Source: Gnetum montanum
Lineage: Eukaryota; Streptophyta; Gnetopsida; Gnetales; Gnetaceae
DNA length: 64,000 nucleotides
Reading direction: 5' to 3'
Assembly: GCA_015680685.1 (NCBI GenBank)
Contig: MNCI01000838.1
Span: 1 to 64,000, forward strand
Positions 10,911 through 21,963 of the stretch are shown here, piece after piece. The first letter of the stretch is position 1. Every line of letters begins with the position of its first letter. The translations under genes and the position numbers were made by a program. The notes under the pieces are model-generated. The model was not told the origin of the DNA, ran no database searches, and saw only the letters and a list, made by a program, of their open reading frames with translations.

Positions 10911-13409
10911 ATGAGATCTATAGGTTATTAATCCTTTGCTTTCAACCAACCATCACTTACTGTCTCCCAATAAGAAGTGACTTTTGGTCCTTCTACGAGC
11001 TTTGCATGGAAGGGATTTCATTTTCTAGATTCTCCTCTTGATGGAGATAGGAACCCAACATTAGGTTCCTATTTCGCCAACTTCTCAATCAACAATGATC
11101 CCTTTGGCTTCATCGAAGCATTTTTGGATGCTTTTTGGAAGTCAAAATGTGAAGCTAATGATCTAAAACAACTACTCTCTTAATGTCAACAACAACTAAC
11201 TTCAACACAGAATCAATATGCTAAACTTTAGTAGAAAATCCATGAAGCACAATCTGCCAACCTTGCTCCTTCAGATGATTCATCAATTCCTACAATCTTG
11301 GAAGAGATGATTCAATCTACTACTAAGGATTTTCATAGAAACCTCACTGCCATTGATCGTGTAGAGAGGACAAAGGTGCATATTGAACAACTTCATGGTG
11401 AAAAAATTTTAATTCACAACTTATGCATTACGGCCCCTAAGCTTAATGCCTCAAATCCCAAAGGAGATGTTCTCCTTCAACAAGATTTTTCTTCCTTGAA
11501 GCAAGAGCAAAATTTTAGGCTCCAAGAAACCTATCTTTTCCACACGATGCCATTCAGAAACTAGTTGAATGCATCTCTTGCAATCAACAGCCACTTGTAT
11601 TCCAGAATGCTCTCATAAAAGCCTACCCGAAGAAACTAGAAGAGGCCTTCCTTAATGAATGTTTGCATTTCGACATTCACAAGGAGGCCTACAGGAAAGA
11701 AGGTGAAGAACAAAAAACTACTACCTTTGCTACTGAAGCTGAGGCTGACACATTGGATCCAATTTCAATTTTCAAAGAGGTTTCCAAGGAGACCATGCAT
11801 TAAGATTGGAACAATACCTTTGTGAAGTTTCAGGAATGGCTCAAGGATTGTGGATCCATCCCCAAAAACTTCTCCTTTCAGCGAAACTAGGGGGAAAATC
11901 TACAAATACGAAGATCTCAACTAGATCCATGCACTTATGCCCATTCCCATCCTAGTCCTACTGATAAACTATCCTCCACCTCTAAGCAGCAGCCACACGA
12001 TTCCAAAAAAAAAATCTTAGAAAAAATCCCAAGAATAGTAGTAACAGAAAAAATCCCAACATCAGCAGTAACATAAAAAATCTCAGCAATCAAAAATTTC
12101 CCAACAAAAATAGTAACCAAAATAATCTAGACAAAAATAAAATAATTTTCCTCACAAAAATTAGGAAAATACTCTTGGCCCTAATCGTGCAATTTCTAAC
12201 TTCTCAAACCCTAACCCCCATTCTCTATATTTTGGTTTTGTAGGTCATGATTTTGATCAAGTTCGAGTTTCTAGTGACAATATGTTTGGTTTTTTAGATT
12301 TCCACCCTGATCTTCAAGGTTTTGGGATTTTTGCCCAGGGATTTTCGGGTTTCAACCGCGACCAAGGTACTTCTGGTTTTGACTACAATGATGGCTATTC
12401 TAGTTTTGGCGATGATTACAATTGCAAGAGCAACCATGGTCAAGGCTGCACTTCTATCAATTCTGCAGGTCATAGTCATAATAGAGGCCACTGTCCTAAC
12501 AGATCTATGGGTCTCAGTCATAGCAGATCTGGTGTTGTTGACTCTGGTGGCCCGACACATTCTGGATCTAGATGATTTGCTTGCCACTAGTGCACAACAT
12601 AAGGCACATATCCACCATGGCCTCTACCTCCTAATCCATGGCCTCCACCTTCCAATCCATGCATCACTCCAAATGACACCTTGCATTTTGCCTCTATGTG
12701 GTTTCCTAGTTCTATTTTTGGGTAGAACGTAGGATCTACTTCTACTCCTGCACTGAACTCTGGTCCTTCTATTGTTCTCTCGTGCTCAAACTCTATGCTG
12801 CATGCTTCTGACATAGCACTTGCATTTGTATCTACTACACCCACACACGTGTCTGGTTCTGGTGCACCCTTGTCTGCTATGGCCTTGCCTAGTTCTACTT
12901 CGCTGACACCCACATCTAGATCTGTTTCAATGCTCGTGCTCGACCCTATGTCCACCATTGCCTCTACTCACAACACTAGTGATGGTTCTTCCCTCAACAA
13001 CAATTCTACATTCTCTGATCTAGCCATCAACATCAACAGTGGTTCTTCATCCAATCTAAGTACTGACAATGATCATTTTAAGGATGGTCATTTTTTACAA
13101 CCATCTTTGGATATCAAGGAGGGTGTTGGAAATGTTAATGTTAATTTTGAAAGGACTAATGGAAATGTTTTTGTTTTTGGATCTTTAAAACCAAAAAGCC
13201 CAATCCAAATTCAATGTGCTAGGCTCCACATGACTCCCATTGCTCCCCATTCCCAACCCCTCTCTACCATCCCTTTTCAATTGGCTAGGACACAGACCTC
13301 CACCCTTATTGTCTCTAGGACATTTTTTTCGACATCTACCCAAAACAACCCTCCAATGACTCAAACTTCTATGCAATTTGCACCTCTACCTGAATCCTCC
13401 TCCCATTGA
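10911..13409 (+). pseudogene. PLE ORF1, copy C (unknown function, broken)
   Basis: Start chosen at ATG 10911, which matches 15698 in copy D. Seen, in order: an N-terminal block (FLDSPLDGDRNP, then FLDAFWKSKCEANDLKQLL, 11020-11180); a charged, probably coiled-coil region (11220-11900); an N/Q/K-rich stretch (12000-12150); a G/S/H-rich segment (12280-12575); an S/T-rich segment; and a conserved C-terminus (HMTPIAPHSQPL to MTQTSMQF, 13225-13409). It resembles no enzyme I know. The layout (coiled coil plus low complexity) suggests an RNA-binding or scaffold role like other retroelement ORF1 proteins, which is inference. Stops and frameshifts are frequent. The final 204 codons (12795-13409) are open. 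Confidence 0.6.
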
Positions 13410-15345
13410 GTTTTTTACCTTTAGCTCGAGAGCCCCCTCATCATTCTCATTTGACTTTATAGCTACCTATGCTTGACTAGAAAGCCTAGGCCCATTTTCT
13501 TTTGGCATGAAAAACCTTCTGCAAAATCAAAAATTGAATGACCAATTTCACGGTTCATAATATTTTGTTTCATGTCCTTTTGACAAATGAAACCAAGGTT
13601 CTAGGCTATGGTTTAAAATTCATTCCCCACCCCGTTCCCATGGATAAATCAGCCATTCTTAAAGAATTTACTGCATTTGCATCTTTTGTGTTTGTGTAAC
13701 TTTTTTAAGAATAAACAAGAAGATAAACTTTCATCCTCTGAATTTATTTTTGCTCTTCAAATGGAAAAAATAAAACTGTGCCATCCCAATAAATGGAATC
13801 CCCCTACAAGTAGTTTCAATATAGAGCTACAACATAGTATTCATTGTTGCCTTGACTCCCTCAAAACTACTCTTACCACCATTAATTTCCATAGGAGAAC
13901 CCTTCTTTTGAGACATTTTCTTGGAGCACTTCGTGGATCCTAGAATGATAAAAGTATCGTGATTCGTCTTGCAGATAAAAACTTGGGGATTTTTATTTTG
14001 GATTCCAATTGTTTCTTGGATGAAGCAACTTGTTAGCTTGCCGACCCAAAAGTCTACCTTCATGTAGACTCTGTTCAATGGGATTCTTTTCGTCACCAAT
14101 TGTTCTCTTTTGTCAACCAGTTTTCAAAAATTCTCTCTAATTTTAAGGATGGATTGTTGTGAAAAAAGGTATTTAAACCTTGTAATTTTTACATCATCCC
14201 TAGAATTCACAAACTACTTTTGGTTGGATGCCCTATTTTTTCATTATCTTCTTGAACCTACTTATTGCCTTCTCCATTTTCTGCTATTCCCAATACTTTG
14301 TCAGCAACCATATCACCTCAAAGATTCCTCTACCCTAATCCGAGACATCCATGCTAGATCTCTACCTCAAAATGTAAATTTTTTTTACATTTGATGTAGA
14401 ATCATTTTATCCTAGCATTCTCATGGATCAGGGGCTCTTGGCTCTTCAAAACATGGTTGATGAATATTTTGCTGCAAATCCCATACCTTTGCAGTCACTG
14501 TACAGCAATGCCATCATAGAGCTTTCTACCTTGGTGCTTCGAGAACACTACCTCGAGTTCAATGGGATTGTCTACAAACAAATCAGGAGCACTGCCATGG
14601 GTAGCAACTTTATTGTTGTCTACATATGCCTTTTCTTGTGTCACATAGAAAAATAGGTTTCTTGCCCCTTTTTCTGATAATCTTTTATATTTTACAAGTT
14701 TTATCGATGATGCTTTTGGCATATGGAGTGGCACGAAAGATTCCCTTCATATCTTGATTGAAAGGTATGGTAATGTTTATCCTTCAATAAACATTACCCC
14801 CACCATTTTGGACTCTGCAATTAATATTTTGGATGTTACTTTTTCCAAAGGTTCTCAATTTTTTAACACTGGCATTCTATCTACCAAGTGTTATTAGAAA
14901 CCTCTGAATGCATATCAGTACATCCCCTTCTACTCTTGGCATTCCTTCCATTAGAAGAAGGCTTTTATTATTCTGAAATTGAAAAGGTATCTTCTCAAGG
15001 AATCTTGCCTTGGCGACCTCCAATAGATTCGACAATAATTAATTCAAAGACTTCGAGCTCGTGGCTATCCTTCCTACTTGCTGTTTAAATGCTTTAGTTT
15101 GGTTCCTGCTACTTCTCATGGATCCCTTCTTGAAAGACTTCATCAAAGTCATGTGTTCGTAGGAAATGGACCCCTCTCATCTTCAAAATGGATTTTAGTC
15201 CTTCCACTAAATCTTTGAATGTGAGGGCACTCCAGAACACCATTATAGAAGTGATCTCATGTTGGTGAAATCCTAAAAAGCTACAATCCTTGCTTGTTCA
15301 GAACAAATTCACATGCTCGACCCCCACCCCCACTTCGACCTGAAC
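13407..15345 (+). pseudogene. Penelope-like reverse transcriptase, copy C (broken)
   Basis: The frame overlaps the ORF1 stop (TTGA at 13406-13409), as in copy D. Motifs seen: FTVHN near 13546, KVLGYGLKFIP, HPNKWNPPTSSFN (13782-13820), RLADKNLG near 13970, FYIIPRIH near 14190, SLYSNA-type spacing replaced by SFYPSILMDQG (~14402), GSTAMGS near 14590, FIDDAFGIWSG near 14700. A frameshift lies near 14215. The linker (NPKKLQSLLVQNKF) is at ~15265-15310. No GIY-YIG domain. Catalytic aspartates are kept but the frame is broken many times. Confidence 0.82.
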
Positions 15346-15680
15346 GAGTGGGGCACTTGTAATTTTTGAACTCATCCATAGTTTTTTAATTATTCTGATC
15401 AAAGTTGGGGTATCATTAAGAAGAGCACCTTTTGGCTCTTTGATTTTGTACATCCATTGCTAAAACATAATGAAGATGGGTGCAACTCCTCAAAAATGAT
15501 TTTTGTTCATTGCTTTGTGTGTTCATGTCAAGTTTGAGCCTTGTTCAATTTTTCTTCCTTTGAGTTTTTTCCTTTTTTCTTTTTTTTCTATGATTTTCTT
15601 CCATTTTAAATTGTACTTTTATGAGCCACACAAGATCACCAAAAAAGTTTTTAGCTGAACCCTAAAATTTTTTGTCTATC
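15233..15680 (+). repeat. pLTR shared by copies C and D
   Basis: A single pLTR serves as the 3' end of C and the 5' end of D, with ATCCTAAAAAGCTACAATCC, GAACGAGTGGGGC and GGTATCATTAAGAAGAGCAC in the usual order. Unlike the B/C and D ends, no pure CCCTAAA tract is present; only CTGAACCCTAAAATTTTTTG remains at ~15653. Confidence 0.75.
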
Positions 15681-15697
15681 TTGGTGCCTGAGAAACG

Positions 15698-18126
15698 ATG
15701 AGCTCTGCTGGTTAGCAATCCTTTACTTTCAACCAATCATCGCTTGCTGTCTCCAAACAAGAAGTAACTTTTGATCCTTCTATGAGCTTTTCACAAAAGA
15801 GATCTCGTTTTCTAGATTCTCCACTGGATCGAGATAGAAACCCAACATCAGGTTCCTATTTTGCCAACTACTCAGTTAACGATAATCCCTTTAGCTCCAC
15901 CGAAGCATTTTTGGATGCTTTTTGGAAGTCAAAACATGAAGCTGATGATCTGCGACAGCTGCTCTTTCATTGTCAATAGCAACTAACCTCAACATAGAAT
16001 CAATGTGCTAAACTTCAGCAGAAAACTTGTGAAGCACAATCTGCCAACCTTGCTCCTTCAGATGATTCATCAATTCCTACAATCTTGGAAGAGATGATGC
16101 AATTTGCTGCTAAGGGTTTTCATAAATACCTTGCTACCACTGATTGCATAGAGAGGAAAAAGGTGCATATTGAATAACTTCATGATGAAAGACTTTTAAT
16201 TCACAGCTTACGCATTATGGCCCCTAAGCTTAAGGCCTCAACTCCCAAAGGAGATGTTCTCCTTCAACAAGATTTTTCTTCCTTGTAGCAAGAGCACAAT
16301 TTCAGGCTCCAAGAAGCTTATCTACATGCAAAGATAGTTTTTGTCGATGTGCATCGGCAAAAAATGGAATCTTTTCCACACAATGTCATTCAGAAACTAG
16401 TTGAATGCATCTCCTACATTCAACAACCACCTGTATTCTAGAATGCGCTCATGCAAGCTTGCATGAGGAAACTAGAAGAGGCCTTTCTTAATGAATGTTT
16501 GCATTTTGACATTCACATGGAGGCCCGTAGGAAAGCAGGTGAATAGAAAAAAATTGCTTCCTCCACTGCTGAAGCCAAGGCTGATAGATTGGATCTGATT
16601 CCAACTATCAAAGAGATCTACAAAGAGACCGTGCATCAAGAATGGGACGCTACCTTTCTGATGTTTGGGAAATGGCTTAAGGAATGTGGAGCCATCCCCA
16701 ACAACTTCTCCTTTTAGCAAAACCAGGGGCAAATCAGCAAACATGAATATCTCAACCATATCCATGTGCTGATGCCCATTCCCATCTTAGTCCTGGTGAT
16801 CAACTATCCTCCACCTCTCAACAGCAACCACACGATTTTCAAAAAAAATCCCAGCAACAGAAAAAGTCCCAACATCAACAAAAATAGCAACCAAAAATTT
16901 CCCAACAACAACAGTAATCAAAAAAATATAGACAAAAAAAAACAATTTTCCTAACAAAAATCAGGAAAATACTCGTAGCCCTAATCCTACGATTTTGAAG
17001 TTCTCAAACCTTAACCACCATTCTATAGATGTTGATTTTGTATGTCATGGTTTTGATTAAGTTCCATTTTTTGGTAGCAATCTATTTGATTTTCTAGATT
17101 GTCACCTTGATCTTCAAGGTTTGGGGGTTTTTACCCCAAGTTTTTTTGGGTTTCGTCCATGGCCAGGGTTCTTCTACTTTCAACTATAGCAGCAACTATT
17201 CTAGTTCTATCAGTTCTACAACTCGTAGTCACAGTAAAGTCCATGGTGCTAACAGATCTACAGGTCTCAGTCGTAGCATATTTGGTGTTGTTGACTCTGT
17301 CAGTCTGGTGCATTCTGGATCTAGATGATCCACTCACCACTAGCGCACAGTGCAGGGCACGCATACACCATGGCTTCTACCTCCCAATCCATGTGTCACT
17401 CCAAATGATTCCCTGCATTCTACCTTTGCATAGTTTCCTGGTTTAGTTTTTGAAAAGAACGCAGGATCTGCTTTTTCTCCTGCATGGAACTCTGGTCCTT
17501 CTTCTACTATCCCATGCTCAAACTCTACACTGCACGCTTTTGACATAGAAATTATGTTTGTATCTGCTACACCCATGTACATGTCTAGTTTTGGTACACC
17601 ATTTTCTGGTTCTTCTTTACCAGTGCCCACGTCTAGATCTGTTTCAGTGCTCATGCTTAGCCTTGTGTTCATCGCCACCTCTGCTCACAACAATAGCAAC
17701 GGTTCTTCCCTCAACAACAGTTCTACATTCTCTAATCTGAACATCAACATCAGTAGTGCTTCGTCATCCGACTGGGGTACTAACAATGATCATTTTAGGG
17801 ATGGTCATTTTTTGCAACCATCCTCAGATATCAAGGTGTGTGTTGGAAATGTTAATGTTAATTCTAAAAGGAGTGATGGAAATTTTTTTATTTTCAGGTC
17901 TTTAAACCTGAAAAGCCTAGCCCAAATTCAATGGGCTAGGCTCCACATGACTCCCATTGCTCCCCATTCCCAACCCCTCTTTGCCATCCCTTTTCAATTG
18001 GCTGGGACTCAGACCTCCACTCCCATTATCTTTGGGACATTTGTTTCGACATCTGCCCAAAACAAGCCCCCAATGACTCAAACTTCTATGCAATTTATGC
18101 CTCTACCCGAACTGTCCTTCCATTGA
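15698..18126 (+). pseudogene. PLE ORF1, copy D (unknown function, broken)
   Basis: Start ATG 15698, then SLAVSKQEVTFDPSMSFSQK, FLDSPLDRDRNP and FLDAFWKSKHEADDLRQLL (to ~15965). A charged region follows (KPKGDVLLQQDFSSL-like at 16240-16290; HRQKMESFPHNVIQKLVECI near 16350, a segment missing in C; KLEEAFLNECLHFDIH near 16470). Next come an N/K/Q-rich stretch (16800-16950), a G/S region (17100-17330), an S/T-rich region, and the C-terminus HMTPIAPHSQPLFAIPFQLA (~17945-18005) to the stop at 18124-18126. The last 190 codons are open. No zinc knuckle, nuclease or protease motif found. Confidence 0.6.
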
Positions 18127-20065
18127 CCTTTTCACCTTTAGACCAAAAGCCCCCTCATTATTCTCATTTCACTTTTTGGCTACCCGCGCTTAACCAAAAA
18201 GCCTACGCCCGTTTTCTTTTCGCACAAAAAAGCATTCGTGAAATCAAAAATCGAATGACCAATTTCATGGTTCATAATTTTTCATCTTGTATCCTTTCTG
18301 AAAATGAAACCAAGGTTCTAGGCTATGGTTTAAAACTCATTCCCTCTCCCCTTCCCATGGATAAATCGGGGCCATTCTTAAAGAATTTACTGCATTCACT
18401 CATCTTTTATGTCTGCGTAACTTTTTTAAGAATAAACCAAAAGACAACCTTTCATCCTTTGAATTTATTTCTGCTCTTCAAATGGAAAACATAAAACTAC
18501 ACCATCCCAATAAATGGAATCCCCCTACAAGTAGTTTCAATCTAGAGCTAGAGCACAACATTCACTGTTACCTTGACTTCCTCAAAACTACTCTTACCAC
18601 CATTAATTTTTGTAGTAGACCCCTTCTTCTGAGATGTCTTCTTAGAGCACTTCATGGACTTCGGAATGTTAAAAGTATCATGATTCATCCTGCGGATAAA
18701 ATCTTGGGGGTTTCTGTTTTGGATTCTAGTTGGTACATGAATGAACCAACTAGTTAGCTTGCCGATCCAAAAGTCTATCTTCGTGTAGACTCTGTTCCAT
18801 GGGATTCTGTTCATCACCAATTGTTCTCTTTTGTTAACCAATTTTCAAAAATTCTCTCTAATTTTAAGGATACATTGTTGCAAAATAAGGTATTTAAATC
18901 TTGTAATTTTTACATCATCCCTAAAATTCACATCCCAATTTTGGTTGGACGCCCTATTTGTTTATACAAGGGCTATCTCCTTGAACCTGCTTCCCACCTT
19001 CTCCATTTTCTACTATTTCCAATTCTTTGTCATCAACCATATCACCTCAAAGATTCCTCTACCCTAATCCGAGACCTTCATGCTAGATCTCTACCTCAAA
19101 ATGTATTTATTTTTACATTTTATGTAAAATCATTGTATCCCAACATTTCCTTAGATCAAGGGCTCTTGGCTCTTCAAAACATACTTGATGAATATTTTGC
19201 TACAAGTCCCATACCTTTGCAGTCACTATACAACAATGCCATCATGGAGCTTTCTACATTGGTGCTTGAAGAATACTACCTTGAGTTCAATGGGGTTGTC
19301 TACAAACAAATCAAGGGCACTACCATGGGTAGCAAATTTGTTGTTGTCTATGTATGCCTTTTCTTCTGTCACCTGGAAAAATAGGTTTTCATTGCTCCTT
19401 TGTCTGATAACCTTTTATATTTTAAAAGGTTTATTGATGGTGCTTTTGGCATATGGAGTGGCATGGAAGATTCTCTTCATACCTTGCTAGAAAGGTATGG
19501 TAATGTTTATCCTTTAATAAACATTACCCCCACCATTTTTGACTCTGTAATTAATATATTGGATGTTACTTTTTTCAAAGGTTCTCAATTTTCTAACACT
19601 AGTATTCTATCTACTAAGTGTTATCAGAAACCTTTGAATGCATATCAGTATATCCCCTTCTCCTCTTGGCATCCCTTCCATTAGAAGAAGGCTTTTATTA
19701 TTGTGGAACTGAAAAGATATCTTCTTAGGGAATTGTTCCTTGGTGACCTTCAATAGATTTAGAGATAATTGTTTCAGAGAATTTGGTCTCATGGCTATCC
19801 TTCTCACTTGTTGTTTAAATGCTTTAGTCTAGTTCCTACTACTTCTTGTGGATCCCTTCTAAAAAAAATCATCAAAGTCATGGCATTCGTAGGAAATGGA
19901 CTCCTAAACCCTATCCTTTGTCAGCTTCATCAAAAAGATCCAACACTCTAGAACACTATTCCAAAAGTGATCTCATGTTGGTAAAATCCTAAAAAGTTGC
20001 AATCCTTGCTTGTTCAAAATAGATTCAGGTACTTGACCCCCATCCCCACTTCAGCCTAAATCAGT
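18123..20065 (+). pseudogene. Penelope-like reverse transcriptase, copy D (best preserved)
   Basis: The frame begins at the TTGA overlapping the ORF1 stop (-1 relative to ORF1). Domains: an N-terminal PLE block (KNRMTNFMVHNFSS, ENETKVLGYGLKLIPSPLPM, 18246-18360); a frameshift near 18400; HPNKWNPPTSSFN; IHPADK (~18685); FYIIPKIH (~18908); GRPICLYKGYLLEPASHLL (~18947); SLYPNISLDQG (~19132); GTTMGS (~19316); RFIDGAFGIWSG (19427-19462), in which the second catalytic Asp is Gly; NILDVTFFKG; CYQKPLNAYQYIPFSSWHPF; RIWSHGYPSHLL; linker NPKKLQSLLVQNRFR (~19990-20030). In-frame stops lie at 18755, 19382 and 19682. The catalytic change alone would inactivate it. No GIY-YIG domain follows. Confidence 0.87.
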
Positions 20066-20344
20066 GGGACGAATTTAACTTTTAAACTCATCCATATTTT
20101 TTTAATTACTTCGATCAAAGTTGGGGTATCTTTAAGAAGAGCACCTTTTGGCTCTTTGAATTTGTACATCCATTGCTAAAACATACTGAAGAGGGATGCA
20201 ACTCCCCGAAAACATTTTTTGTTCATTGTTTTTTGTGTTCATGTCAGGTTTGAGCCTTGTTCAATTTTTGTTCCTTTGATTTTTTTTTTCTTTTTTCCTT
20301 TTGTCTCTACTTTCATTCCATTCTAGACCATATTTTCATGAGCC

Positions 20345-20472
20345 GCACAAGATCACCACAAAATTTTTTTAGCTAACCCTAAAATTTTTTCAGCTAACCC
20401 ACAAAATTTTTCAACTAACCCTAAAATTTTTTTTAGCTAACCCTAAAATTTTTTTAGCAAACCCTAAACCCT
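20345..20472 (+). repeat. 21-bp CCCTAAAA repeats ending in a short telomeric tract
   Basis: Units such as CTAACCCTAAAATTTTTTCAG repeat about five times and end in AAACCCTAAACCCTATAC. They occupy the same place relative to copy D as 10140-10410 does to copy B. Confidence 0.8.
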
Positions 20473-21060
20473 ATACTTTGTTAGCTTTGCCAAAAAGATC
20501 CGACACTCTAGAATACCATTTCAAAAGTGATCTCATGTTGGCGAAATCCTAAAAAGCTGCAGTTCAAAAAACATTTAGGTGCTCAACCCCCATCCCCACT
20601 TCGGCTTGAATGAGTGGGGCCATTTTAATTTTTGAACTCATCCATAGTTTTTTAATTATTTTGGTCAAAGTTGGGGTATCTTTAAGAAAAGCACCTTTTG
20701 GCTCTTTGACTTTCTACATCCATTACTGAAACATACTAAAGAGGGTGTAACTCTCCAAAAATGTTTTATGTTCATTACTTTTTGTGTTCATGTCAAGTTT
20801 TAGCCTTGTTCAATTTTTGTTCCTTTGATTTTTTTTCTGTTTTTCTTTTGTCTCTTCTTTCGTTCCATTCTAAACTGTACTTTTGTGAGCCACAAAAGAT
20901 CACCACAAAACTTTTTCAGATCAACCCTAAAACTTTTTCAGCTCAACTCTAAAATTTTTTTAGCTCAACACTAAAATTTTTTCAGCTCAACCCTAAAATT
21001 CTTTTAGCTCAATCCTAAAATTTTTTCAGCTCAACCCTAAAATTTTTTAGGGCACTTAAA
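20473..21060 (+). repeat. Second pLTR after copy D, with 22-bp repeat tail
   Basis: Starts TACTTTGTTAGCTTTGCC like 10411, followed by the usual pLTR blocks. Its tail (20910-21055) is about seven copies of a 22-bp unit, CTCAACCCTAAAATTTTTTC plus AG. No ORF1 follows, so the next element was truncated or never extended. Confidence 0.78.
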
Positions 21061-21482
21061 ATTTTTTTTGTGATCTCATGCGGCTAGGCAAGGAATGGTA
21101 AGGTAGCTAAAAAGATTATAAACTTGAAAACAAAACTTGAAAAAACTGAAACTTGAAAAAAGCTCATCAAAGCATTACATTACATTGACACAAAACATTT
21201 TCAAGGAGTTTCACCCCTCCTCAGTGTGTTTGTGGTAATGCGGATGAGTAGCTGAAGCTACAAAGGCAAGGGATGAGCATGCTAGTACAAAACAATTTAT
21301 AATGTCCCATTAAAAAATAAGGGGGGCCCCACTCATGTTGGCTGAATCGATGTGGAAGGAGGTACTGGCAATTTGAGAATCAGTTTTTCAGGGCGATCTA
21401 TCAAAGTCAACAAGGGTTGGATCTTTTGGCAGAGCTGACAATGTGTAGGTTTTAGAAATGTCCTCATGTTTAATCAATGGAC
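21061..21482 (-). repeat. Diverged inverted pLTR, copy 1
   Basis: Read on the minus strand, it shows the pLTR landmarks in order: GCAGAGCTGAC partner (21435-21445), GTGGGGCC partner near 21326, CACACTGAGGAGGGGTGAAA near 21200, GAAAATGTTTTGTGT, and CGCATGAGATCAC near 21075. These match AAGAGCTGAC, GAGTGGGGCC, CATACTGAAGAGGG, AAAATGTTTT and GCCACACAAGATCAC of the plus-strand pLTRs. It is much more diverged than those. Confidence 0.6.
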
Positions 21483-21682
21483 ATGAGGGGTTTAACCACA
21501 CAACAACAAAGACAAACAAGATCATAGGTGCACATTAATAGTAAAAATTGGGGGGGGGGTGGAAAAGGGGGAAAGAAAGGGAGAATCCATGAAAAATAAC
21601 AGTGATGGTGGAAGCGGCAACGGTGGAAAAAGGCGATAGCGGTGATAGCTGCGTAGCAGTGGCAATTGCGTAGTGGAGAAAT
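21483..21682. other. Spacer between inverted pLTR copies
   Basis: No gene. It holds a G-run (21551-21560) and a purine-rich GGCGATAGCGGTGATAGC stretch. It could be a diverged part of the inverted element. Confidence 0.4.
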
Positions 21683-21960
21683 TTTTAGGGCACTTAAAAT
21701 TTTTTAGGTGATCTCATGTGACTAGGCAAGGAACAATAAAGTAGCTAAAAAGATTAAAAACTTGAAAAAAAAACTTAAAAAAACTGAAACCTAAAAAAAG
21801 TTCATCAAAGCATTACATTACACTGACACAAAATGTTTTTAGGGAGTTTCACCCCTCCTTAATGTGTTTGTGATAATGCGGCTAAGGAGCCGAAGCTTCA
21901 AAGAAAAGGGATGAGCATGCCAGTATGAAACAATTTATAATCTTCCATCTTAAAATAGGA
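21683..21960 (-). repeat. Diverged inverted pLTR, copy 2 (partial)
   Basis: Repeats 21053-21310 in the same orientation about 630 bp further on, starting ATTTTTAGGGCACTTAAAAT. Shared words include GTGATCTCATG, CATCAAAGCATTACATTACA and GGGATGAGCATGC. It stops at the E2 LTR. Confidence 0.65.
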
Positions 21961-21963
21961 GAT

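Larger units (their letters stand above)
10411..15232 (+). mobile_element. Penelope-like element copy C (full-length organisation)
   Basis: pLTR, ORF1 and RT in order, about 4.8 kb. Its 3' pLTR is fused to copy D: the 60-70 bp between two CACTCC words (compare 9706-9762 in copy B) is deleted at ~15226-15233. Confidence 0.8.
15233..20472 (+). mobile_element. Penelope-like element copy D (full-length organisation)
   Basis: pLTR (15233-15680), ORF1, RT, 3' pLTR and telomere-like end: about 5.2 kb. It is followed by a second pLTR copy, as B is followed by the pLTR of C. Confidence 0.82.

Noticed and set aside
12294-12732. Alternative-frame ORFs (minus-strand 97 codons; plus-strand 136 codons) over ORF1 of copy C
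   Set aside because: Shadows of the low-complexity G/S-rich ORF1 segment; only the 12282-12575 frame is conserved with copy D.
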